Assembly: GCA_964636945.1 (NCBI GenBank)
Contig: CAZWVH010000095.1
Coordinates: forward strand, 1-7,416
Direction of reading: 5' to 3'
DNA from: CAZADA01 sp964636945
GTDB taxonomy: Bacteria; Pseudomonadota; Alphaproteobacteria; Caulobacterales; Maricaulaceae
DNA length: 7,416 nt
The translations under genes were made by a program, and so were the position numbers. Of this stretch, positions 1 through 5,861 are shown piece by piece; position 1 is the first letter of the stretch; the number at the start of each line of letters is the position of its first letter. The notes beneath the pieces are model-generated. The model was not told the origin of the DNA. It ran no database searches and worked only from the letters and a program-made list of their open reading frames with translations.

Positions 1-183
1 TTTATTGCTGCGATCCTAATGGTAATCTATATACATTTCGGGCAGCGCTGGTCTTTACCCAAAGCAGACTGGCTTGCTGCAAAACTGGAAGGCGGCGAGC
101 GAAACGCCATTCTTATGTTGTGCACGGTGTATGTGGTGTTCTACGCCATCACCCTGTTGAGCGGGGTCTTCAACGTCTATTGA
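1..183 (+). CDS. C-terminal end of an unrecognised membrane protein (5' truncated by window edge)
   Basis: Frame 1 is open from the first base to a TGA at 181-183 and gives the last 60 residues of a protein that begins outside the window. The visible part starts inside a hydrophobic stretch (FIAAILMVIYIHFG), continues with a polar, basic and acidic connector (residues about 15-35, with Trp17 and Trp24), and ends with a second hydrophobic segment (AILMLCTVYVVFYAITLLSGVF). The protein stops five residues after that segment, at FNVY. This is the pattern of the last two transmembrane helices of an inner-membrane protein with almost no tail. I do not recognise the family, and no catalytic motif is visible. 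The gene points towards vapC, with a 109-bp gap between the stop codons. That the frame is coding is an inference from its openness and clear helix pattern. Confidence 0.6.
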   Translation, partial: FIAAILMVIYIHFGQRWSLPKADWLAAKLEGGERNAILMLCTVYVVFYAITLLSGVFNVY

Positions 184-208
184 AGGGCGGTCTCAAACTT
201 TCAAGTCG

Positions 209-223
209 CAGTCGGCCCGGCTG
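209..223. terminator. small hairpin in the convergent gap, weak terminator candidate
   Basis: The stretch can fold as CAGTCG, loop GCC, CGGCTG: six pairs, one of them a G-U wobble. It lies in the 109-bp gap between the stop of the left-edge membrane protein gene and the stop of vapC, where a transcription end would be expected for both strands. No run of T follows on either strand, so intrinsic termination is doubtful. Nothing else stands out in this gap. Confidence 0.15.
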
Positions 224-292
224 TTAGATGGGCGCGCGCGTTTATCGTTCTCTGGCCAATGCAAATGCATCAGATGTCAGTTTCCCCACCCC

Positions 293-697
293 TCACTGCA
301 TTTCGGGATGGATCACCTTCAAGCCCAGATGGGTTTCCATCGGATCGAAATCACGATCCTCATGCAGCAAGGCGTGGCCATGGGTCAGGCAAAAGGTGGC
401 GATGATCAGATCGATGGTCTTGCGCACAGTGACGCCCTTGGCGCGTAAAGCGCGGTAGTTCCGAGCGCTATGGAGCGCGATGTCGGGACCAACAACCGGC
501 GCAATTGGAAATCTATTCAAGGCGCTACGCGCCGCCTCAAATTCGCGATCATCGCGAAACCCCTGCAAAACCTCAGTCAGAACGAGATCGCCGACCAGGA
601 TCGGGTCAATGCCAAATCGATCACGCAGAAAGAGCGCCCTTGGCGTGGGATTGCCATTGAAGAAATCAATCCAAACCGAGGAGTCGACCACAATCAT
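293..697 (-). CDS. vapC: VapC-type PIN-domain ribonuclease toxin
   Basis: This 134-residue protein has the size and layout of a VapC toxin, a Mg2+-dependent endoribonuclease of the PIN family that cuts RNA (often tRNA or rRNA) when freed from its antitoxin. Visible motifs are the N-terminal VVDSSVWIDFF with Asp5, TEVLQG with Glu42, TIDLIIA with Asp96, and the late HEDRDFD block with Asp114 and Asp116. Together these supply the complete acidic metal site, so the toxin looks intact. The ATG overlaps the vapB stop as ATGA, and only a weak Shine-Dalgarno precedes it. This implies translational coupling to the antitoxin, the usual arrangement. Expression is expected to be driven by the operator-promoter upstream of vapB. 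The family call is firm; the RNA target cannot be read from sequence. Confidence 0.93.
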   Translation of the reverse strand: MIVVDSSVWIDFFNGNPTPRALFLRDRFGIDPILVGDLVLTEVLQGFRDDREFEAARSALNRFPIAPVVGPDIALHSARNYRALRAKGVTVRKTIDLIIATFCLTHGHALLHEDRDFDPMETHLGLKVIHPEMQ

Positions 698-900
698 GAC
701 CCGTGCGGCTTATCCAACCGCATGGCATCCAAATCGCCTTCCCACCTCAATTTGCCGAAAAGCGTGGCCACAGCCTTTTGCTGTTCGAGTGCACGGAAGC
801 GCTCAAGCGCAGCGTTGATCGCCTCTCGCTTGGTCTTAAACTGGCCCAGTCGCATCACCTCGCCCAGCAACTCATCATCAATTTCGATATTGGTGCGCAT
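694..900 (-). CDS. vapB: VapB-type antitoxin (ribbon-helix-helix, DUF2191-like)
   Basis: This 68-residue protein lies immediately upstream of vapC and overlaps it by four bases. The N-terminus MRTNIEIDDELL is the DNA-binding beta strand and the start of helix 1 of a short ribbon-helix-helix fold. KTKREAINAALERF forms the second helix typical of VapB. The C-terminal part, with LRWEGDLDAMR, is the segment that in this family wraps the toxin and blocks its PIN active site. I chose the ATG at 900 because a GGAG (906-909) sits five bases upstream and because the family begins with this strand. The longer reading frame back to 1098 would read through the promoter. The VapBC complex is expected to repress its own promoter through the inverted repeat at 911-938. 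Confidence 0.92.
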   Translation of the reverse strand: MRTNIEIDDELLGEVMRLGQFKTKREAINAALERFRALEQQKAVATLFGKLRWEGDLDAMRLDKPHGS

Positions 901-910
901 CACCGCTCCA

Positions 911-957
911 TGTGTATGAATTCGCCGAATTATACACATAAGCGCTGCGGGCGGGAA
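911..957 (-). promoter_or_regulatory. vapBC promoter with overlapping inverted-repeat operator
   Basis: Read on the minus strand, a perfect TATAAT (934 to 929) lies about 29 bases before the vapB start. The -35 position, 17 bases further up (957-952, TTCCCG), is weak. The -10 box is embedded in an inverted repeat: TGTGTATGAATTCG (911-924) and CGAATTATACACA (926-938) are reverse complements except for one extra G in the left arm. A dyad over the -10 is what an autorepressing VapBC complex would bind. The repeat and the TATAAT are seen directly; operator function is inferred from the family. Confidence 0.65.
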
Positions 958-969
958 AATCAGCAAAAC

Positions 970-999
970 TTGACGCCCGGCCCGCCATCCCACAGCTAT
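970..999 (+). promoter_or_regulatory. possible promoter of the mtaB-ftsY cluster
   Basis: TTGACG (970-975) is a close match to a -35 box. It is followed after 18 bases by AGCTAT (994-999), a modest -10. Transcription would start near 1006, at or just past the upstream candidate ATG at 1005. This favours the downstream mtaB start at 1077 with a leader of about 70 bases. It would fire divergently from vapBC. The -10 match is imperfect, so this is tentative. Confidence 0.35.
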
Positions 1000-1076
1000 G
1001 AGCGATGGTAGCTGTCCACAATAACTCTGATCAGCTGAACACCGACGCCCCTGGCACGTCGCAGGGCGACGCGTGC

Positions 1077-2378
1077 ATGCGTGCGCCCTCGACGCCAAAT
1101 GAACGCGAGCAGGCGCCCCGCACCGCTATCCACACCATCACCATGGGCTGCCGGCTCAATGGCTATGAGAGCGAGGCGGCGAAGGCTGAAGCCGAAGCTG
1201 CGGGCCTGACCAACACTGTGATCATCAACACCTGCGCGGTGACCAATGAGGCTGTGCGCCAAGCGCGCCAAGCCGTGCGCCGGGCGCGGCGCGATTACCC
1301 CGATGCGCGCGTGGTGGTTACGGGCTGTGCGGCGCAAATCGATCCGGACATGTTCGCCTCGATGGCCGAAGTGGATGCGGTGCTGGGCAATCACGACAAA
1401 CTCACCGGCGAGGCGTGGCGGTCCTTGGCCGGACCTGAGCCGGAACGGGTGCGCGTTAACGACATTATGAGCGTTCGCGAAACCGCGGGGCATTTGATCG
1501 ACGGCATGGCGGATCGCGCGCGCGCCTATGTGCAGGTGCAAAACGGCTGCGATCATCGCTGCACCTTCTGCATTATCCCCTATGGACGGGGCAATTCCCG
1601 CTCGGTTCCGGCCGGCGACGTGGTGGCGCAAATCCAGCGGCTGGTGGAGACCGGCCATCAGGAAGTGGTGCTCACAGGGGTGGATATCACCAGCTGGGGT
1701 CAGGATTTGCCCGGCCAGCCCAGCCTTGGCGTGTTGGTGCGCCGGATTTTGCGCGGCGCGCCTGACCTGTATCGTTTGCGGCTCTCTTCGCTGGATGCGG
1801 TGGAGATCGACCCCGAGCTCTATCGGTTTGTGGTCGAGGAAGAGCGCGTCGCCCCGCATCTGCATCTATCGCTGCAAGCAGGCGATGATTTGATCCTTAA
1901 ACGCATGAAACGACGGCACTTGCGCGATGACGCCATCGCGTTGTGCGCACGGCTGCGCGCCGCGCGGCCCGAAATCGCCTTTGGCGCTGATTTGATTGCC
2001 GGGTTTCCCACCGAGACCGAGGCCATGTTCGCCAACACGCTCGATTTGGTCGATGCGTGCGGGCTGGCGTATTTGCACGTCTTCCCCTTCTCCGCCCGCC
2101 CCGGCACGCCAGCGGCGCGCATTCCGCAACTTTCCGGGGATGTGATCAAGGACCGCGCGGCGCGACTGCGGGCCAAAGGCGATGCGGCGTTGAGCCAGCA
2201 CTTGGATCGGCATGTGGGCGTCAGCGCGGATGTCTTGCTGGAGCGCGGCGGCATGGGCCGGCTGGCGGACTTTTCGCCGGTGCAGATTGATGCTGGCGCG
2301 GCGCGGCCCGGCGCGGTTGTGCGCGCGCGCATGATCAGCCATGACGGCCGCCAACTCATCGCAGAGGTCTCGTCATGA
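1077..2378 (+). CDS. mtaB: tRNA (N6-threonylcarbamoyladenosine(37)-C2)-methylthiotransferase MtaB
   Basis: This is a radical-SAM enzyme that converts t6A37 to ms2t6A37 in tRNAs reading ANN codons, which stabilises codon-anticodon pairing in the cytoplasm. From the chosen start it has 433 residues, normal for the family. The N-terminal UPF0004 domain carries TMGCRLN (Cys25), INTCAVT (Cys53) and VTGCAAQ (Cys84), ligands of the auxiliary 4Fe-4S cluster. The radical-SAM domain has the CxxxCxxC signature in GCDHRCTFC (Cys158, Cys162, Cys165), followed by GRGNSRSVP. The TMGCRLN and NEAVRQARQAVRRARR blocks point to MtaB rather than MiaB. A rather divergent TRAM-like RNA-binding segment occupies about the last 55 residues. 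An in-frame ATG at 1005 would add 24 residues with no family counterpart. I prefer 1077 because of the candidate promoter position, but its Shine-Dalgarno (AGGG, 1063-1066) is weak and sits in a hairpin. The stop overlaps the ftsY start. Confidence 0.95.
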   Translation: MRAPSTPNEREQAPRTAIHTITMGCRLNGYESEAAKAEAEAAGLTNTVIINTCAVTNEAVRQARQAVRRARRDYPDARVVVTGCAAQIDPDMFASMAEVDAVLGNHDKLTGEAWRSLAGPEPERVRVNDIMSVRETAGHLIDGMADRARAYVQVQNGCDHRCTFCIIPYGRGNSRSVPAGDVVAQIQRLVETGHQEVVLTGVDITSWGQDLPGQPSLGVLVRRILRGAPDLYRLRLSSLDAVEIDPELYRFVVEEERVAPHLHLSLQAGDDLILKRMKRRHLRDDAIALCARLRAARPEIAFGADLIAGFPTETEAMFANTLDLVDACGLAYLHVFPFSARPGTPAARIPQLSGDVIKDRAARLRAKGDAALSQHLDRHVGVSADVLLERGGMGRLADFSPVQIDAGAARPGAVVRARMISHDGRQLIAEVSS

Positions 2379-3733
2379 TTTTCAATTGGGGCAAGAAGAA
2401 AAAGAAAAAGGCCGCAGAGGTCATCGAACCGCCCAAGGTGGACGTGGAGTCGGAGACAAACGGTGATGACCTGACGTCGCCCGTGGTGGACGAACCTGCC
2501 GCGCTGCCACCCGAAACAGCGGAACCGGCCGAAGAGCCGAGCGTGCAATCGTGGAGCGAACCGGACCCGATTGTGGAGCCTTCAGCGCCGCATGAGCCCG
2601 AAACGCCGGCTGAGCCAATTTCAGAGGCCGCGCCCAGCGTGCAGTCTTGGAGTGAGCCTGATCCGATCGGTGAGGCCGCAGCGCCTCCCGAGCCTGAGAC
2701 TCCGGCAGACTCTGAGCCCGTCACGCAAGACGGACAAAACCCAGAAGCTGAACCAGAACCGATCCCTGAGCGTGAGCCCGAGGATAAACCCGCGAAGAAA
2801 CCGGGGCTCTTCTCCCGGCTCGCCAGTGGACTGAAGCGTTCTTCCTCACGCCTGGGTGATGGCGTCACGGCCCTATTCACCAAGCGCAAGCTGGATGATG
2901 AGGCGCTTGAGGACTTGGAAGATTTGTTGCTGACGGCCGATCTCGGAGCGGGTCCCGCCGCCCGCGTTATCGCGCGCCTGGCGAAGGATAAATTCGACAA
3001 GGAAGTGACTGACACCGAGATCAAGCAGGCCTTGGCCGATGTTGTGGCCGATACGCTGCGCCCGCATGAGGCCGACTTGGATTTGTCCGGCGCCAGCCCG
3101 CAAGTGATCCTGTTTGTGGGCGTCAATGGCGCTGGCAAGACCACGACGTTGGGCAAGATCGCCGCCATGATCAAAGCCGAAGGCCATGATGTGGTGCTGG
3201 CGGCCGGGGACACGTTTCGCGCTGCGGCGATCGAGCAAATCCAGGTCTGGGGCGAGCGCACGGGCTGTTCGGTGGTGTCCAAGCAATTGGGCGCGGACGC
3301 AGCCGGCTTGGTCTATGAAGCTTATGAGCGCGCCAAAGCCGAGGGCGCGGATGTGCTGCTGGTGGACACCGCTGGGCGGCTGCAAAACAAAGCCGCGCTC
3401 ATGGACGAGCTGAAAAAGATCGTGCGCGTGTTGAAAAAGCACGATGAAACCGCCCCGCATCATGTGCTGTTGGTGCTCGACGCTACGGTGGGGCAAAACG
3501 CATTGAGCCAAGCAGCCGCCTTCACAGAAACCGCCGGGGTTACCGGCCTGGTCATGACCAAGCTCGACGGCACGGCTAAGGGCGGCGTTCTGGTGGCGCT
3601 GGCGGATAAACATGCTGAATTGCCCATTTATTTCACCGGCGTGGGCGAGCGTGTGGAGGATCTGGCGCCGTTTTCCGCCGACGATTTCGCCCGCGCTCTG
3701 GCAGGCGTGAGCGAAGAAACTGAACCGGCGTGA
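2375..3733 (+). CDS. ftsY: signal recognition particle receptor FtsY
   Basis: FtsY is the GTPase that docks SRP-ribosome-nascent chain complexes at the inner membrane and hands membrane proteins to the Sec translocon. The 452-residue protein starts with MIFNWGKKKKKK, a basic membrane-contact segment. An acidic, Pro/Glu-rich A region follows to about residue 140, then the N domain (about 145-235) and the G domain (about 244-445). All GTPase motifs are intact: G1 GVNGAGKTTT (249-258), DTFRAAA (279-285), G3 DTAGR (331-335), G4 TKLDGT (395-400) and GVGE (422-425). The ATG overlaps the mtaB TGA as ATGA, with AGAGG (2363-2367) as Shine-Dalgarno, so translation is coupled. The A region contains a duplicated 32-residue unit, annotated separately. 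The assignment is secure. Confidence 0.97.
   Translation: MIFNWGKKKKKKAAEVIEPPKVDVESETNGDDLTSPVVDEPAALPPETAEPAEEPSVQSWSEPDPIVEPSAPHEPETPAEPISEAAPSVQSWSEPDPIGEAAAPPEPETPADSEPVTQDGQNPEAEPEPIPEREPEDKPAKKPGLFSRLASGLKRSSSRLGDGVTALFTKRKLDDEALEDLEDLLLTADLGAGPAARVIARLAKDKFDKEVTDTEIKQALADVVADTLRPHEADLDLSGASPQVILFVGVNGAGKTTTLGKIAAMIKAEGHDVVLAAGDTFRAAAIEQIQVWGERTGCSVVSKQLGADAAGLVYEAYERAKAEGADVLLVDTAGRLQNKAALMDELKKIVRVLKKHDETAPHHVLLVLDATVGQNALSQAAAFTETAGVTGLVMTKLDGTAKGGVLVALADKHAELPIYFTGVGERVEDLAPFSADDFARALAGVSEETEPA
2540..2731 (+). repeat. tandem duplication of a 32-residue unit in the FtsY acidic domain
   Basis: Residues 56-87 and 88-119 of FtsY align end to end without gaps. Each unit opens with the identical block SVQSWSEPDPI and carries an identical EPETPA 18 residues later; 20 of the first 24 positions match. 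In those two identical blocks (17 codons) I count 11 codons that differ between the copies, and every difference is silent. The last eight residues of each unit have diverged. The A region of FtsY is normally variable in length and sequence between species. Confidence 0.8.
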
Positions 3734-3739
3734 TGCGTG

Positions 3740-3751
3740 AAGCGATCGCTT
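3740..3751. other. 12-bp perfect palindrome just after ftsY
   Basis: AAGCGATCGCTT is its own reverse complement and starts seven bases after the ftsY stop, within the 71-bp gap before yciB. The arms leave no proper loop for a strong RNA hairpin and no T-run follows, so it does not look like a terminator. A protein-binding site is possible but unsupported. A TATAAA at 3767-3772 lies further on, without a credible -35 box. Confidence 0.3.
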
Positions 3752-3804
3752 GGCCACGGAATTGCGTATAAAGCGAGCACGACAGATATACGGAGAAGCG
3801 CGCA

Positions 3805-4515
3805 GTGAGTGACGTAGCAAAGCAGACAAAAACCGGCGGCGGTCAATTGCTCGTCGACTTGGGGCCAATCATCGTTTTTGTGTTGGCCTACAATTTCGCC
3901 AAGCGCGCCGAAACCGTCCCCGACGGCGGTACGGGCAACGCCATTTATTGGGCCACCGGCGCTTACATGGTGGCCACGGCCATCGCGCTGGCCTACGCCA
4001 AATTTAAGCAGAACCGCATTCCGCCGCTCTTGCTGGGCACGGCCGCGATCGTCTTTGTGTTCGGCGCCCTTACGATTTTGTTCCAATCCAAGGATTTCGC
4101 TTACATCAAACCCACAATCATCAATTGGGCCATGGCCGTGGCGATTGGCGGGTCGGTCCTGCTCGGGCACAATTTATGGAAGCTGGCGCTGCAAACGGGA
4201 TTTCAACTGCCTGACCATGTTTGGAACGTCTTTGCCTGGCGCTGGACGGGCTTCTTCGTGTTTTTGGGTTTTCTCAATCTGGCCTTGGCCTATGCGCCTG
4301 AACAATACGCGTTCTGGCTGAATAGCGAGACTATTGCTCAGCAGGGTTTTCCGGCGGCGCGTGAAGGGTTTTGGGCTGGCGCGAAGGTATGGCTGAATAT
4401 CCCCTTAACCATCGGGTTCATGGCGCTCAACTTCCCTCTGTTCGCAAAGCACGCTTCCGAAGGCGCCGAGGAGTCGGGCGCCGAACGCGCGGCCAAGACG
4501 GACCAGCAGGCTTGA
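3805..4515 (+). CDS. yciB: inner membrane-spanning protein YciB / septation protein A (IspZ)
   Basis: This 236-residue polytopic inner-membrane protein belongs to the YciB/IspZ family, linked in Shigella and E. coli to septation and envelope maintenance; its molecular activity is not settled. About six hydrophobic segments are visible, roughly residues 15-31, 47-65, 75-92, 104-121, 148-164 and 196-214. Family signatures are LLVDLGPIIVFVLAY near the N-terminus, KPTIINW (102-108) and RWTGFFVFLGFLN (146-158). A short charged tail rich in Glu and Ala ends the protein. Translation starts at a GTG, chosen because GGAG (3792-3795) lies nine bases upstream and the product then begins MSDVAKQ, just before the first conserved segment. 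It follows ftsY by 71 bp on the same strand, in the usual alphaproteobacterial order, and probably shares its transcript. Confidence 0.93.
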   Translation: MSDVAKQTKTGGGQLLVDLGPIIVFVLAYNFAKRAETVPDGGTGNAIYWATGAYMVATAIALAYAKFKQNRIPPLLLGTAAIVFVFGALTILFQSKDFAYIKPTIINWAMAVAIGGSVLLGHNLWKLALQTGFQLPDHVWNVFAWRWTGFFVFLGFLNLALAYAPEQYAFWLNSETIAQQGFPAAREGFWAGAKVWLNIPLTIGFMALNFPLFAKHASEGAEESGAERAAKTDQQA

Positions 4516-4547
4516 GGTTGTCCCCCACCTCCTGATCCGTCCAGGCT

Positions 4548-5555
4548 CTACGCCCGGGCTTGGCGCGGCTGTCGCGCGCTGTTGCGGATTGTGCGAACCA
4601 CCCGCTCCAAACCACGCACCACGTCTTGAGCGCCTGGGCCGATCCAGACACCATGCTCCCGCAGGGCGGCGTGAATCGCACGCTCAGTGGATTTGCTGAG
4701 CGATTGATTGCCAACGCCTTGCAGTTCTTCAAGCCGCCAGCCCAGTGCGCCGTCATGGACCAACTCCATCACGGCGGGCTCATCGCCCACCCACTCCAGG
4801 AATGCGGAGCGTTCGAACATGGCCCGGCTCACGCACGAGTTCAGGCAGTTGCGGAACCGCCGCGCCGCCGACTTCACCGCATACGTCGAACGCAGAGGCC
4901 GCAACCGCCCGGTTTCCTCAATCGGAACCGGCAGCTGATCCGGTTTGACGCTGCGCAACGCCAGAGCAAAGAATTGCTCCCGGTTGCTAGAGCGCGCTAG
5001 TCGCTCCACAAAGCGCCGTCCAGCGGCGTCCGGATCTCGGCTGCCGCGACCGGTAAGCGTCACGGCGTCGTTGATCAACTGCGCCTCCCAAGGCGTTTGG
5101 ATGAACCGCAACACTTCAGGACTGCGCAACGCGGCCGGCAAGCGCTCCAGCGCCTCCAACATGAGCGGCGAAATCTGCGCCATGTGGCGCAACGCCTTGA
5201 GCTCCACCGCGTCTGGCCGGACCATATGCAACAGTCGGCGATACTCCGCCGGCCGCCAGGGATAGTCTTCAAGCTTGCCAAGAAGCTTGATCACCGTCCG
5301 CGGCGCGTCTGGCCGCCAGCGCGCCAACATGACGTCACTGCGCGCAAACTCGCAATCTTCGGCGAACACCTCGCGGGTCAGGCCCGGGGCTTTGCCGATG
5401 CGCGTGATGCACATCCACGCCAAGTGCCGACGCGCGGCCGGCAATCCCAAAATGGTGTTATAGGGCGGCGTCCACACCCGTGACGCCGCACCGGCATACG
5501 CCTCGGCGACCTCCTGCAGTCGCGCGAAGGCGCAGCTATGCTGCAAGCCCGCCAT
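4548..5555 (-). CDS. orphan protein with a weakly PcfJ-like C-terminal part
   Basis: I do not recognise this 335-residue soluble protein with confidence. It has no signal peptide or membrane segment and is rich in Arg, Leu and Ala. Residues 1-220 look mostly helical. About residues 227-290 contain SAARRFRNCLNSCV, then FLEWVGDEPAVMEL, then GWRLEELQGVGNQSLS. The order of an Asn-Cys motif, a strand ending in a small-molecule-like or basic site, and a Gly-x-Asn turn recalls PcfJ-like proteins of plasmids and phages, whose function is unknown; this is memory-based and weak. I place the start at the ATG at 5555, six bases after a strong GGAGAG (5562-5567). A TTG at 5576 would extend it by seven residues but has no such site. 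It stops at TAG, 32 bp from the convergent yciB stop, and has no co-oriented partner in the window. Confidence 0.8.
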   Translation of the reverse strand: MAGLQHSCAFARLQEVAEAYAGAASRVWTPPYNTILGLPAARRHLAWMCITRIGKAPGLTREVFAEDCEFARSDVMLARWRPDAPRTVIKLLGKLEDYPWRPAEYRRLLHMVRPDAVELKALRHMAQISPLMLEALERLPAALRSPEVLRFIQTPWEAQLINDAVTLTGRGSRDPDAAGRRFVERLARSSNREQFFALALRSVKPDQLPVPIEETGRLRPLRSTYAVKSAARRFRNCLNSCVSRAMFERSAFLEWVGDEPAVMELVHDGALGWRLEELQGVGNQSLSKSTERAIHAALREHGVWIGPGAQDVVRGLERVVRTIRNSARQPRQARA

Positions 5556-5606
5556 CGCGGTCTCTCCTGAATTCAAATTGTCACAAAGGATTCAGTTCGC
5601 ACGCGA

Positions 5607-5684
5607 TCAATCGCTGGCGCAGCCCGCGAGTGCTGACGCGCGTCGAACGGGATTCTGTCCCTGTATTTGGTTTTTCAACGGCAT
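5607..5684 (-). CDS. possible 25-residue upstream ORF (leader peptide candidate)
   Basis: An ATG at 5684 on the minus strand is preceded by GGAGAG five bases away. It opens a 25-codon frame beginning MPLKNQIQGQ and ending GCASD with TGA. It ends 51 bases before the ATG of the 335-aa gene, so it would lie in that gene's mRNA leader. The peptide is basic in its middle (VRR) and has no signal sequence or run of a single amino acid as in classic attenuators. The good ribosome site is the only positive evidence; chance is a real alternative. Confidence 0.2.
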   Translation of the reverse strand: MPLKNQIQGQNPVRRASALAGCASD

Positions 5685-5812
5685 GAGCACTCTCCTGCTC
5701 CACTAAGGCTGCGGACAATGCCCAAAATGAATACCAAAGGCAAGCCATCAATTCTTAATCTTGATCACAAATCGCTGATGTGTGTTTTTTTACGTTCATC
5801 AGAGTTGAATGC

Positions 5813-5841
5813 TGGTCAAGCGCCGACCGCTCGGCTATAGC
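5813..5841 (+). promoter_or_regulatory. possible promoter of the 147-aa gene
   Basis: TGGTCA (5813-5818) and TATAGC (5836-5841) are separated by 17 bases, and each matches four of six positions of the standard -35 and -10 boxes. The -10 lies in the perfect palindrome GGCTATAGCC (5833-5842), so a dimeric regulator could overlap it. Transcription would start near 5848 and give a leader of about 55 bases containing the hairpin at 5862-5879. Confidence 0.35.
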
Positions 5842-5861
5842 CCTCGCTCCTTGGAGTGATC

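Noticed and set aside
1005..1076. Upstream ATG extending MtaB by 24 residues
   Set aside because: Not preferred because the extension has no family counterpart, has a poor ribosome site and coincides with the predicted transcription start. It remains possible.
996..1865. 289-codon open frame on the minus strand opposite mtaB
   Set aside because: It lies antisense to a certain mtaB, its product is rich in His, Arg and Ala as expected from reverse reading of GC-rich codons, and it has no recognisable motif.
3742..3749. GCGATCGC as a cyanobacterial HIP1 element
   Set aside because: One copy only, and the gene order and content are alphaproteobacterial, so this is coincidence.
2356..3868. Long minus-strand open frames (2356-3282 and 2873-3868) opposite ftsY
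   Set aside because: They are shadows of ftsY. One product is a Ser/Gly-rich mirror of the acidic repeat region, and neither has family features.
5556..5576. TTG at 5576 as start of the 335-aa gene
   Set aside because: The strong GGAGAG at 5562-5567 is placed for the ATG at 5555, and it would be coding sequence if the TTG were used.
5761..5774. FNR-like box TTGATCACAAATCG
   Set aside because: The left half fits, but the right half is out of register and lacks the terminal AA of the consensus.
5775..5802. T-run at 5785-5791 as an intrinsic terminator
   Set aside because: There is no GC-rich stem directly before the T-run. The CTGATG/CATCAG arms enclose the run rather than precede it.
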